This document shows, in pieces, positions 10,641 to 22,503 of a DNA stretch of 64,000 bases. The stretch covers positions 682,001 to 746,000 of the forward strand of contig JAUIRK010000879.1 of assembly GCA_030549495.1 (NCBI GenBank). The letters run 5' to 3'. Position 1 is the first letter of the stretch. Every line of letters begins with the position of its first letter. Source of the DNA: Nectonema munidae. Lineage: Eukaryota > Nematomorpha > Nectonematoida > Nectonematidae. The position numbers were made by a program, and so were the translations under genes. A model generated the notes under the pieces. It was not told the origin of the DNA, did not search any database, and saw only the letters and a program-made list of their open reading frames with translations.

Positions 10641-10869
10641 ATTAAAAGCCTTGAATTAGACCTAAAAGTTGTGGAGTTAGCCAATTTTTATAAATAGTGA
10701 AAATACGTACCTTTTTTCAAATATAAAAGCATTATTTCTTAAATATGGCTGTTCGCGTGGAGCTTAATTTCGGGAGAGTGACATATTCGCAAAAAGTAAT
10801 CAATAACTAGCTTCTAATATCTTCAATCACATCAAAAGGATTTCTTACCAATTCACTGTTGGTAATATT

Positions 10870-11330
10870 AAAATTTTAAAAGTACTTATGCAAGCTTTCC
10901 AAAATCTTGTCCCGTGATCTTAATGTCTGTCTCCATATGACTGCGATATCTTCAGAATTCAAAATAAGAATTTGTGCAAAACTCCCAATCCAACACGTGA
11001 TACATAGTTGCAGTTTTCCACAAAAGAAAGCGATGTTTTCCCTAAGTTCCAGAGATGTGGTCTGTCTTCCTTGAAGTTTTAAGTTACCTGTATTCATCTC
11101 TTCAAAGATATCAGGTAGGAAGCACAAACATGTGATCAATAATAATTCATTGTAGATAGATTCACAATGGATGATATTTTATCTTACAGAAAGAAATGTA
11201 GTAATTCACAGAGTTCAGCAACTAGAACAAGGATTTTTCCACGTGACAGCCAGTGAACTTCAGTATTGTACAATAGATTTTCAGGCTCTAATATATACCT
11301 TTTCAAGTTCAAATTGGCAAAGCTAATTCA
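10870..11330 (-). pseudogene. hAT transposase relic (EPM2AIP1/ZBED5-like lineage), middle part
   Basis: The minus-strand frame at 10876-11139 contains LPDIFEEMNTGNLKLQGR, closely resembling the 'LaDiF..LN.LNlsLQGk' block of hAT-derived proteins such as ZBED5, GTF2IRD2 and EPM2AIP1. It is followed by an F-x-x-K-L segment. No complete domain surrounds it. It may be part of the same family as the relic at 12480-14060 but is not contiguous with it. Confidence 0.6.
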
Positions 11331-11879
11331 AATTTAATGATATAAAGCAAATAACCTTATTTTGATGAACATTTTATTTTACTGAATATAAAAAAATAGA
11401 TATACGTTTAAAACTTTTCGAAGCAATCCTTAAAATTTTTCTATTGGTTGTGGCCTCATTAAACTTCCTTTTGCCCCTCCCTCCCTCTCCCCCTAAACAG
11501 TTTCGCCCCCTTCTTCTACTTGAAGTCGAGCAAAAGAGCTGAATTGAACTGAAAGAGTTTTAAAAATGCAATCGAATACAAGGGTTAGAAAAATGCTCTT
11601 TCTATATTTGCAAAATATAATGAAAAGAATCAAGTCTTTTATTCCAGAAATCAAATATATAGCATCTTTATTCTTATTAATGTTTTTTATCAAGATTTCT
11701 TTGAATAGTTTCGCAACGTTTCCACACGTTCCTTAAATTTTTGTCAATAAAACTTGGTTCAAATGATTTCATTTTAATGCATTTCATGGCACTTAAGGAA
11801 TGGAATAGCTAATTCATATAAATTTGAGGTTTGTAGCAAATTTTCTTCCAAAAATTTTAGGCCTTCAATTTTTATTTAA

Positions 11880-12004
11880 CCCATGTACATAGAAATCAGA
11901 CGATATCTAAAAAACGCAGACGATTTATATTCAAAGTCATTGAAAAAAGCAGACAAAGATGAAATTACTTATGTTCCCAAATGGGAGCATTGGGACTTAA
12001 TGGG
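11880..12004. mobile_element. piggyBac-type MITE (CAGACGAT family), intact ends
   Basis: The 125-bp element is flanked by TTAA at 11876-11879 and 12005-12008. It begins CCCATGTACATAG and ends ACTTAATGGG. Three GCAGACRA words in direct orientation lie inside. It has the same sequence organisation as the copies at 56513, 56831 and 57023. Confidence 0.8.
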
Positions 12005-12479
12005 TTAAAAGGGCCAAATATAAATTCCCGACTTCATACCTGTCAATTCATAGACCCAAGTCCTAAATATATTTTGAATTTACTTTACGAACTGAATATA
12101 TGTGTGTGTAGGTAGAATATGAAGATTATATAAAATGATTTTTGTTTTGCTGGGTTTCCAATCTAGTTTGCTAACATTTCGTTGCTAAAAATTTTAAAAG
12201 ATCATTTTTAAAGTCATGGTATAAAATCTTCACTTGGTTAGGGCATAGCATATCTAATAGACTATACCGATAGACTGTGACCATCGGTTTCAATAACTAG
12301 TAAATGGCAATAAGGAGGGATAAAAACTTAATTACATCCGATGAGTAGTGATCATATATGAATCATTTTCTCTTGTTGAGCTGTTCAAAAACTTTATAAA
12401 ATTTTCAGGGTAGCGGTCTCTCTTTCATTTTTTAATAGCTCGGGGTCTCATTTAAAAAAATAAATCAACATAAAAACGA

Positions 12480-14060
12480 CTGTATTAAAAAAATTGATCA
12501 AATGTTTATTCAAAAATTGTCCGAATAATCCAATCAACAAGTCAATGGTGTGGATCGATCTATTTGTCTAAGTTTCGCTCTGTTTTGGCGAATGCAGCTT
12601 TTATATCATTACTCACTTCCAATCTGTTTGGGGATTTGGTTTAAATGCCAAGTAGCATAGAAAACGCTTGCTCACACTCATATGTAGTTAATCGAAACAG
12701 AGCAATCTTTAAAAGCACAGGACTCTCTAATTTCAATGAGACATTTCACAAAAAAAGATATTTTGCACCTCCTCAATCATTAATCAATAAAGTGTTCTTG
12801 AATTAAGAAGTCTTCTAGAGCCAGATTACTAATCGAGATTATAAACGGGTTCGATAGTATTTTAAATTTTTTTTTATAGGTTAGATAAATAAAGATACAT
12901 TTCTTGGCTAAGGCATGCTACACCGCGTTTTATGGCCTACATGACATCTTTATTGATGAAAATCTTATTTTCATTAACAAATATGTTCAAGCGAGCAAAA
13001 TTTTTCTTGCCTAAGTATGTCATAATTCCAACTTCATTTCAAAAGCTGTCAATTTTTTATCACAATAGAGTACTGTGATCTCTTTTCTTAGCAGTGCAAG
13101 GTTAAGGGAATTCATAGATTGAAATATGTTCACTAAAAATAATAGGAATATTAGAAAATTTGACATGCATGTCTAGTTTGCTTTGCAGAAATTCCTGATT
13201 TCTTTCCATAGTATCGTTTCAATACTTTTCTTTGGAAAGCCACCTCACGTTTGAGTGCAACAATAGTTTTTCAAAAACGGAATTATTTTTTGCACAACTC
13301 TGAAAACAAACAAGAGTTGAAGGCATTTGCTTTTATTAGATACCCTGTTTTAATGATTTCTCTGAGAACATTTTTCAACCCATTAGGTATATTTTTGATT
13401 ATTATTATTAATGTTTGGCGATGAATAGCGCACTTGGTACCAATTACATCCAGTTATTTTTACCTAATCAGAATCTAAAAATCGGAACAAGAAATTGCTA
13501 GAGCACGATGAGTAAACACTCCAAATGAATGTTCTGGCTTAATAACATGTGTTGTAAAAATTGTCTACCTTGTCAAACGTTTCTCGTGCAGTGGTTCTAC
13601 TGATAAGAGTTTTGTAAAACAAAAAATTCCTGTCGGGTGCTTGTCATATAGATATTGTAAGTACACGCAAGGCTGAGCTAAGTTTGCAGCATCAAATCGC
13701 TTCATCAAGCTGAACCGCAAAAAAAGTTGAGATTCTAATTCCAAACCATTAAAACGAACTATGATATGTCATCAGAATCTCTCCCATTTGCTTTCTAACG
13801 GTATCATTTGACAAGAAGATATGCTTCAACTGTTCAGAACTTCTTGCACATTCAACATGATATCATTGCAGCAAGGCAATATCAAATGTTCTCCTACGTT
13901 AGGGGATTTTTTGACAACAGGTGTTTTTTTTGAAACTTTATAGAAGCCCTTCAAACCACGCTTAATATTCTTGTCATTAAAGCTGGATTTGTGCCATCGT
14001 TCAGTTAAAATAGTCAATAGTTATGTTTACTGAACTCAAATGCTTCACTTCCAGTGCAAG
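12480..14060 (-). pseudogene. hAT transposase relic (EPM2AIP1/GTF2IRD2-like lineage)
   Basis: Read on the minus strand from 14060 downward, the blocks appear in the right order. Near 13800 is LSNDTVRKQMGEI, followed by an FFAVQLDEA-like block (catalytic Asp region). Near 13580 is FYKTLISRTTARETFDKVD. Near 13240 is LLLHSNVRWLSK, and near 12640 is TYECEQAFSMLLGI followed by KSPNRLEVSNDI, the C-terminal dimerisation signature. Several stops and frame changes interrupt it. No terminal repeats were identified. Confidence 0.7.
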
Positions 14061-16070
14061 CGTTACTTGACGGGCTTTAAAAAAGTGGATACTATAACAT
14101 TTTGTAATACAAAAGATACTTATATTCCTCTTCCCCCAGACTTTAATTTAGTAAAACGAAATTTTAAGCATAGATCGTCATATTTCATTTTTTAAACCAT
14201 TAAGAAAAATGCACGTCTATATCCATAAAATTAGGCCTGAAAAGCAATAAAAGAATAAAAACAGTACTCAATTCAAAGACTAACTTATTTATTCTTTTTA
14301 AATGTGACTTATTACCAAAAATATCCCTTTCTCGATCCCCATGGAACTTCTTCGCGGCACCGCCGACTTGAGTTTAAAAACGACTGAGCCAAAAGTTTGC
14401 AATCAGAATTACAAACGAAGTACTTTTATTTGATAAAAGTAATTGACAAAAATTCTTTTATAATAAATTTTGATAATTATAAAAAAAGTTGCCCACCAAA
14501 TTTGGAGGATTATATGTTTAATGTTTAATCATCATAAAAATTTACAAAATCAAAATATCATAAATAAATTTGTTATTTGGCATATATCCAGTTATATATA
14601 TTTTTTTACAAAAAGCAAACTCCGACTTCAAGTGTTGAAAAAATCCAGCTCAGACTAAAAATACTTAAAAACTGTCAACTCTTCGCTTCCAGCTCTGACT
14701 AAAGAATTGCCATTCCATATGCTTATAAAAATTAAACTATTTTTTTGTTCTTATTTAAAATACTTAAAAAAGATATTTTTTTTATAAAAATAATGACTCC
14801 TAAACTTCTTAGGAAAACAACTTCTATCCTTTTAAAATCTCCGGCTACGATTCCCAGCTCTGATCCTAATACTCATAAAAAATTGCCAACAACTGCAAGT
14901 ACAAAAAAATCCAACTCGGACTCGAATAAAAACTTAAATGCCAAATCTTCACTTCCGAGTGGACAAAAGAAACACTCCATACGCTTAAAAAATTAAACTT
15001 ATTTCTGCCAATTTAATTTTTAAAAGAATCTGACTCTATCTCCAAAAACATTCATTTTTCAAAGGCATAAAGTTATATAATGAATGTTGTTAAAATAAAA
15101 ATGAATAAAAGGTTGAATAAATAATGGAAATATAGGAAGCTATAAAAGATAATTACAACCCAAATAATTATCAAACTGAACAAGAATACATATAATGACT
15201 TACTTAAACTGATTAAACTTAGGATTATATCAATGAACACAAATTTATCTTAAATTTTTAATCAAAATTTTAATAAAGATGATTGCTTAAATATGAAGAA
15301 CAACAAGGAATTTTTCGAGCTTTTTTTTTTACTTATTTGACATTTAATAGTTGTGATAAAATTAAAGTTTAAAAAAAAATAATTTATTTTTTAGAACTGT
15401 AAAATATAGTTTTTATTGATTTTTTTGTTTGGATGCTAACATTTTAACTTCATAGATTGCTATAAGAAATGAAAGTCATGCTTAATACTTTTAGATTTTA
15501 TAAGTTACAAGTTTGGACTCAAAATATTATTTTTAACCATACATACCTGAAAACTTTATAATCTTTTTAAAATAATTTGACAAATAAAAAGTTTATGATA
15601 TAGATTTATCATAATCTTTGCAGATTAACAAAATAGCAGTTGCCTGTAAACCAATATGGCTTATGTATGGATGCCGCATCAAAACAAACTATAAAGTAAT
15701 AAAATGATTTTTTGTTATTTTTAGATTAAAGTTAAGTAATTAAAATTGTAAAATAATCGAAGGAATTTTTTATGGACAGATATAAATTTTTAGCTAAATT
15801 ACATGAATTTACATTTAAATTTAAAAATAGCAATAATCCGAATTATATTGTATTTTTCAAAAATTTTTTTACCCCTTTTGAAATATTGTCCTGTGTACGC
15901 CTCTTGGAATCTGTTTACATTAAAAGAAAATTCTGATTTTTCTGCAATGAAATGGGTTAAATTGATAAAAATAATTAATTTGATAGCAATATTTATGAGG
16001 CTTACAATATCTGAGTTATAAATAAAAGTTGTTAAAAAATTTTTAAGGATTATTTAAATACTTCAAAATT
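14061..16070. other. AT-rich DNA, no gene; one segment repeated at 51.5 kb
   Basis: No supported gene. A segment near 14440-14520 ('cttttataataaattttgataattataaaaaaa...ccaccaaatttggagga') recurs at about 51548-51615 with few changes, so it belongs to a dispersed repeat. Frames of 60-80 codons here are Lys/Asn/Ile-rich and follow base composition. A segment at 12215-12310 is likewise echoed at 50970-51100. Confidence 0.4.
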
Positions 16071-16349
16071 ATTTAGGTAATATTACTGTGGTAATTGTAT
16101 TTTGCTTGACCTTCATCTTTGCTTGTACTTGTTCACCTCTATCACCTTTGTAAATGGATAACCTTAGTCACTACCTTCAAGTTGCAATTATACTACACCT
16201 ACTTCATTATTGTTACCAATTAACTAATTCGCCATTAGCGTCTCGCTTAATTGATTTCATGTGTATATAAAGAACTTTAACTTCTGTAAGCTTCTTTTAA
16301 CGAAGTCTTACCTTTCTTCTTATGTCAATTTATTGAACAATATTACTAA

Positions 16350-17217
16350 TGGCATCTAAGCTCTTGAAACCTGTTCGTCTCGATTTGGACCACTCTTCTC
16401 CAACTGCCTCAAGAGAGTGGAAGTATTGGAAAGAAGACTGGAAAACTTCATAACGGAATGTAGAGATGATGCTCCTGACAAGCTTAGAATACTCATCAAT
16501 TGTGTTTCTTTTAATGTGTATGAATACATCGAAGATTGCGCCTCTTACAATTCTGCAATCGAAACCTTGTCTCAGATTTTCGATAAGAAACCTAATGAAA
16601 TGTTTGCCCGTCATTTGTTGACTACAAGGCGACAACAACCTGGAGAGTCTCTGGATCAATTTTTACAGGAGCTCGTCAAACTTGGCAAGAATATCTCATT
16701 TAAAAATGTCCCAACTCAAGAATATCGTGAAGAGTTGACTCTGGATGCATTTATCAATGGACTCCCAAACTCATCAATTAGACAAAGGCTTCTGGAAAAC
16801 GCAACTCTCAATCTCAAGAATGCTTTTGAAATCGCAAATTTACTTGACAGAGCACAACAGAATGCTGTCAAATATGACTTCCATCAAGACTGTACTGCTG
16901 CTCTTTCCAAACCGCATGAAAAGCAAGTTCCAAGCTCAGATCTATCAGCTACATCATTCACCAAATATATCCATTCTGAAGGAAGGTGTTTCTATTATGG
17001 TGGTAATTTACACAGTCGTTCAAAATGCCCTGCAAGAGATGCTGCTTGTAACTCCTGGCAGAAGGTTGGTCATTACTCAAAAGTATGCAGGTCAAAACAA
17101 CTCAAAAGGTCCTTAGCTGTCTTACCTGAAACTCTGAAATCGGACATAATTGCTGCATTTCCTACATCTCTTTTCAACTGTTTATGTGAAAAACCATTCT
17201 TTAGACGCTCTCTATGA
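16350..17217 (+). pseudogene. Gypsy gag region
   Basis: A helical retrotransposon gag-type capsid segment contains features such as 'FARHLLTTRRQQPGESLDQF' and 'LTLDAFINGL', the usual gag wording of Ty3/Gypsy. A nucleocapsid region with Cys/His knuckle-like spacing follows near 16990-17095. It is part of the fossil element at 16080-19700. Confidence 0.75.
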
Positions 17218-17345
17218 CACTGGTAGTTCCGAAAATTACAAGAAATCGTGAATAGATTGAAACTTCCCATCAGAGATGTAAAAAGACTGTTTCTATGGCA
17301 TTATTCAATTTTCATGCGAGTATAATTGGTATCTGTGATGTGTAA

Positions 17346-17930
17346 ATGACAGCTGATCACCAAAAGCACTCTTCCATCAAGCTTAGAGCGGTAAAACGAC
17401 TGTGTAGCGATGTCATTCTGAGTCAAGATTTCCAGCGTCTTCATAACAGTTTCACTATAAAATATGGAGGCAAAGAACCTAACTTAGTCGTCGAAACAAA
17501 GAAAGCTGTATGTAGTATGAATGCCGCAACACTCCATTCTCCTTTACTATTTCCAAGTTTGACCAAAGATTGTCTCCCGATTGCGGACAAATCCAGAGGA
17601 TATGGAAAGGAAGACCACGATTTCATTGGACAAGAACTAAAAAGGCTGTTATCAGAAGAAATCGTAGAAGAAAGTTCTTCCCCATGTAGAGTACAGATCG
17701 TTATTTGCGGGAGTGGTTTAAAGAAAAGACTCTTTATCGATTATTCAAGAACAATTAATCGCTTCACCGAACTCGACAGTTATCCTCTTCCACGATTAAA
17801 TGATATAGTTAACAAGTTATCCACTTATAAATTGTTCTCCACATTCGATCTAAAGAGTGCATACCACCAAATTCCACTTAATGAAAGTGAGTTCAAGTAT
17901 AAAGCTTTTGAAGCTAACAACCGTCTGTAA
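17346..17930 (+). pseudogene. Gypsy reverse transcriptase region
   Basis: Contains 'LFIDYSRTINRFTELDSYPL' and 'FSTFDLKSAYHQIPL', the fingers and first catalytic block of Ty3/Gypsy reverse transcriptases, after a 'LLSEEIVEESSSPC' segment typical of this family. It is part of the fossil element. Confidence 0.8.
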
Positions 17931-18454
17931 GAATTCACACATGTACCTTTTGTAGTTGCAAATGTAGTCGCTGTTTTTCAAAAGATTATGGACTCAATGG
18001 TCGAGGATGAAAATCTCTAAGACACATACCCCTACCTCGATAACATAACCGTAGCTGGCAACAACCAAGAAGAACACGATTGTATGTTGCACGTTTTCTA
18101 CAAGCAATAAAGAAAAGAAACCTTAACTTAAATGAATCATAGACAGTCAGATCTGTAAATTCCTTGGGTGTCTTGGGATATTTAATTGGCAATAATTCTA
18201 TCCGCCCAGACCCAGATCATTTGCGTCCACTGAAAGAGTTTCCAATTCCAACAAGTACTCCTTTTCTTCGCCTAGCACTGGGTCTTTTTGTATATTAAGC
18301 TAAATGGATCCCTCAGTTCTCTGACAAAATCAAACCTATTGCTAATTCAAAGAATTTTCCTTTAGGTTCCAGTGCTCTAAATGCTTTTAAATCCTTAAAG
18401 AAAGAATTAAAGAAGTCTTGTCTCAGATCAATTGATGAAGATAAAGCATTTGTA

Positions 18455-18763
18455 GTGAAGTGTGATGCTTCTGAAGTTTCTGTTTCAGCCACACTAAATC
18501 AAGAAGGAAGACCTGTATCTTTCATGTCTCGCACATTACAAGGAAGTGAGTTGGCGTATCCTGATGTAGAAAAGGAAGCTCTTTCAATAGTCGAAGCCAT
18601 CAGAAAGTGCAGTTACCTTTTAGCTTGTCATCCATTAAAATTGATTACTGACCAACGTTCAGTGGCTTTCATGTTTGAAAACCAGATGAGGATAAATATC
18701 AAAAACAACAAAATTTTGAGTTTGCAACTCGAACTGGCACCGTTCAAGTATACAATTCAGTAA
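18455..18763 (+). pseudogene. Gypsy RNase H region
   Basis: Contains 'KCDASEVSVSATLNQEGRPV' followed by 'FMSRTLQGSELAYPDVEKEA' and 'KLITDQRSVAFMF', the standard Ty3/Gypsy RNase H succession. It is part of the fossil element. Confidence 0.8.
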
Positions 18764-18810
18764 AGACCAGGCCATAAAAATGTTGCTCCAGATGCTTTCA
18801 CTCGTGCCTA

Positions 18811-19364
18811 TTGTTCGGCTTTACCAAGATCAAATTTGGAAAAAAATTACTAAACAGCTCCTGCATTTTATCCGCCAACTTATCCTGCCGTTCTTGTGCT
18901 GAGTTGAAACCTCAATTTGCTTCTGCAAAAAGAGGTGTTCTTATCAAAGCAACACATCCAATGGAAAGGCTGAGTTTAGACTTCAAAGGTCCTGTTCCAT
19001 CATCATCCAACAAGCGTTATATGCTTACCATAGTCGATGAGTTTTCACGATTTCCTTTTGTGTTTGCATGCTCAAGTATGGATACTTCAACAGTTATAAG
19101 ATGCCTCAATCAAATTTTTATTATGTATGGGTACCCGGCCTACATTCATTCAGAAAAAGCATAGATATTCCTATCTCGAGAGTAGAAGTCGTACTTAAAC
19201 CCAAGAGGAATCGCAACAATAACACTACTCCATACCATCCTACTGGTAACGGGCAAGTTGAAAGATATAATGGGATCGTGTGGAAGTCGATATTACTTGC
19301 TCTAAGGACAAAAGGTCTGCAAACTGAACAGTGGGAAATTGTTCTCCCACAAGATTTGCACTAA
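18811..19364 (+). pseudogene. Gypsy integrase region
   Basis: Contains a 'CRSCAELKP' zinc-binding remnant, 'PMERLSLDFKGPVP' and 'YMLTIVDEFSRFPFVFAC' of the integrase core, and 'TPYHPTGNGQVERYNG' near 19230-19280. It is part of the fossil element. Confidence 0.8.
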
Positions 19365-19475
19365 CTTAGATCGTTGCTTTGCACTAAAACAAATACTACA
19401 CCTCATGAAAAATTCTTTCAATTTCCTAGAAGAGCATCTTTTAGCATCTCGATTCCTTCTTGACTCGCTAATTCA

Positions 19476-19697
19476 TTGGAAGGATCAGTTCTTTTGAGGA
19501 AATTTATCAGACAAAGTAAAGATGATCCTTTTATTGAAGAAGTAAAGTTGCTTCATTTGAATCCTTCATATGCAAACATTGAGCACCCAGATGGGCGGCA
19601 TGCTAAAGTATTGCTAATTGGCAGACGTAACCAAACACCCATAAACACAGATTTATTAAAGTTTATGCTTCTAATAAAAAGAGGTAGTAAAATTTAA
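19476..19697 (+). pseudogene. Gypsy integrase C-terminal/tail region
   Basis: A short open stretch follows the integrase core. Its segment 'LLHLNPSYANIEHPDGRHAK' resembles the chromodomain-less tail after integrase in some Gypsy lineages. It is the last recognisable part of the fossil element. Confidence 0.45.
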
Positions 19698-19959
19698 TTA
19701 GATGTGGTTTAATAAATATTTCATTTAGTGATTTCTTTTTAATGCATTTTAAAAGAAACCTTTCTACACCTTTAATATATTTATTACAAACATCTTTTAA
19801 TGTACCCAAAAATTAAGTGCTCAGTATACAGCCAAATCTACAAAATGGGTAATTAGATTTCCCAATTAAATATAGGAATTTTTACATGGACAATTGCAAA
19901 ATCAAATTATAATGCTTTTCTACAAACGAATTTTTTAATTGAAGTTACTGGAAGAATAT

Positions 19960-21960
19960 GATGGTTTCTATAAGGAAGATTCAATGCAAGTTTGGTTTAG
20001 GAATCTACATGTTCATTCCCGAGCAGACTTTTGTCTGTTTGTGTATATCATCACACAATGCGGATAAATTAAGATATATTTTAAGAAGAGCACGTATTAT
20101 AGGAGAGTTGTCAGATTTTGGTTTCAAAACATTTATCAAATATAGGAGAATCAGCAAAGAAAAAAATTAGAATATAGTTGTCGATGTATGTAAACGTGTT
20201 GAAAGGCAGCATGTAAATCTGAGCATTCTGCATGGCAGGAAGTTGTTAGTTTACCAATGTTAATTGAGTCAGAAAAAATAGGAAGGCTATGATTTGGAAA
20301 ATACAAAGCAAAAGCTGCCAGTAAGGTACTTTTATCATAAGATCCATCTGAGAACACTAAGAGTGCACTTGCGTTATTGGAATAATAAAGAGTTGAGACT
20401 TTAGATTGTATAATAGTAATTCTTATAGTTAAATTAATGAGTAATATGTCATATATTTTAAAAGTTTGACTAGTTTAAATTCTGGCGAGTAAAAGCCATT
20501 GAAATATTTGTGAAAATGTTTTGAAAAAAAATCAAAATTTGAAAAATATTTACCAGAATACTCAATACCAAAATAAGCGTAACGATCATTCTTTGAGATA
20601 AACGAGAGTTTTTTTCAATTTACGTATTTGGTTTTTCAAACAAATGATAAAGAAGACTCCTTTCTTAAAACAACGTTATAGACTTTCTAGTTTATTCAAG
20701 TATTTTTTGTACTTAAATATAATGCCCTAGGATGCAATCTCATAAGTTAAAAAGTAAAGAACAACTTGAATGGAGAAAGATTTAAAAAAAACTAACTGGT
20801 TAGGCCAAGAAAATCGTATATCGTTTTAATTTTAGAATGTTTGAAAGCATTTTGCATGGGCTATTTTCAAAATGATGGCTCTAATTGAGTTTGAAATTTG
20901 GATTAATCCCTAAAATTTGATAGATGATGAAGGAGAAAAGGTTACCTCACTGAAACACTGATCAGGAGAACATCTTTTATTAGTCTTACTAAAATTATCT
21001 AGGGTGGACTTTTTTAAATTCAAATTTAAGTCAAGATTTGATAAAATTTTGGGTTGGTTAGAGACTTTGACTGCAATCAAAAGATCGTCTGAGAAGCCTT
21101 GCTAAAAACAATAATTTTTTCTTAGAAAATTAAGCATATAGTTAATGAAAATTATAAAGAGTAAGTTGGAGATACAAGTCGTTTGAGGAGTAGAAGTCTT
21201 TAAACTTTTCACATTTGATGCTCCTTTCAAAGATATAGTTCTACCAAAAAGATAAGATTAATTATTACCTCAATTATATACATGGGAAACTTGATTCTTT
21301 CATGTTTTGTAGAATGCAGGTAGCATTAAACGCTCCTTTAAAGCCAATAAAAATGTTGTTAAAACAACTCATTTTTGAAACTTTGATAAATAGTTGACAC
21401 TAAGCGATCAATAGCCATTTCTGAGGACTTTTGAGAAATATAAGCAAATTGATTGTCATTTAAACATTGAGTTTTCTATGTGATTGAGCATTCTCACTCT
21501 GAAGATTTTTTCACAAAGTTTTCGCATACAGGGTAAAAGAGTAATGTCTCCAGTTTTCAATGCTTAAGTTAAACAACTTGACCATGTTTAAAAAATTTTG
21601 GTAAGGAAGAGGCGTTAAAAATAGAGTTATAAAGCAATATAAAGTTTAAGGATAGGAAGTGATAGTTTTATTAACTGAAAGTTATTTTGTCAAAACCAAG
21701 ACATGATTTATTTTTACACTTTAGCAGAAGTGTAGTTTTTCAGATATTCTCTCATTTGGATAGGATCTCTTAAATTGTAACGGTGAGGAAATAAGGCATC
21801 TTGAAATAAATGTTTCCAGGATTTTGAATGAGTCATGTGGAAGTGAAGCATAAATATTGTCCAAAAGTATAAAACATTTTCGATGAAAAATAGTTTTTGA
21901 CCTTGATAATGGCTTCATTTTTTTCCAAATAGTGTCACCATTAAAGTCCAAAAATTATTT
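19960..21960 (-). mobile_element. LINE (non-LTR retrotransposon) relic with RT and RNase H
   Basis: Minus-strand translation shows weak but ordered LINE blocks. About 21515-21450 reads ITLLPCMRKLCEKIFRVRML (family: 'RPISLLpci.KlfEkii..Rl'). About 21220-21060 reads a 'TPQ..CIS.LLFIIFINYML' block (family: 'G.pQG..LSP.LFniyindl') followed by GFSDDLLIAV, an FADD-like catalytic block with Ser for Ala. At 20151-20357, MFSDGSYDKS and SCHAECSDLHAAF match an RNase H domain (D-G-S; A-E). The order fits an I/R1-type LINE running right to left. Many stops make it long dead. The endonuclease was not identified. Confidence 0.6.
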
Positions 21961-22218
21961 CCATTTCTCTTTATTAAAAAATTTTAGTATTTAGATAAAT
22001 TTCAAGGTCTTCATCACTCTAGAACTTCTTCTATGCAAATCTTAGTTTTTTCCTCATATGTAATGTGGGACACCAACTAGAGCTTTTGTATTCAAAGGAA
22101 AAACAAGTTTTGTCAAAAGCCTATATCGATATTAAAAGAATCATAAATAACAGCATTGCCGAGAAAATTAGAAATTTTGTAAACTTTAATACTTAGCTTA
22201 TATTTATCATTGTTAAAG

Positions 22219-22358
22219 GTACCATAGGGTGTTTTCATCAAAAAGGCACACTTGCGCCGCTTGTATCGATCTATGAAGAAAGTAGGCTTGATGCGGGATC
22301 GAACCCAAGACCTTGAGTTATCGAAACACAGTATCTAACCAACCTTACTCCGCCCCCT
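22219..22358 (-). repeat. tRNA-derived SINE, copy B
   Basis: On the minus strand, a tRNA-like head carries the B box TGGGTTCGATCCCGC (about 22290-22306). It is followed by a conserved body ('ttcgatacaagcgg...gtgcc') and a tail ending '...aaaacaccctatggtacc'. It lies head-to-tail with copy C at about 146 bp spacing. Confidence 0.7.
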
Positions 22359-22364
22359 AAAAAA

Positions 22365-22503
22365 GGTATTGTGGGGTGTTTTCATCGAGAAGGCACAATT
22401 GCACCGCTTGTATCGAACTATGAGGAAAGTAAGCTTGATGCGGGATCGAACCCAAGACCTTGAGTTATCGAAACCCAATACCCAACCAACCTTACTCACG
22501 CCT
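22365..22503 (-). repeat. tRNA-derived SINE, copy C
   Basis: Same unit as copy B, in direct orientation beside it. The A-box-like TGAGTAAGGTTGG and the B box TGGGTTCGATCCCGC are both present on the minus strand. A tandem pair is more easily explained by a dimeric source or repeated use of one site than by two independent insertions. Confidence 0.7.

Larger units (their letters stand above)
16080..19700 (+). mobile_element. Ty3/Gypsy LTR retrotransposon, broken fossil
   Basis: The order gag - (protease region) - reverse transcriptase - RNase H - integrase is that of Ty3/Gypsy elements. A leader with a TATA-like box (tatataaag near 16265) precedes gag and may be remnant LTR/leader sequence. 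I did not find a matching pair of LTRs by eye, so the ends are approximate. The element is clearly broken, with roughly half a dozen or more interruptions along pol. It is neither very fresh nor ancient, because domain motifs remain easy to read. Confidence 0.8.

Noticed and set aside
22290-22306. Possible tRNA gene (B-box match)
   Set aside because: The same tRNA-like unit recurs four times with a shared non-tRNA body and lacks a foldable acceptor stem; it is a SINE.
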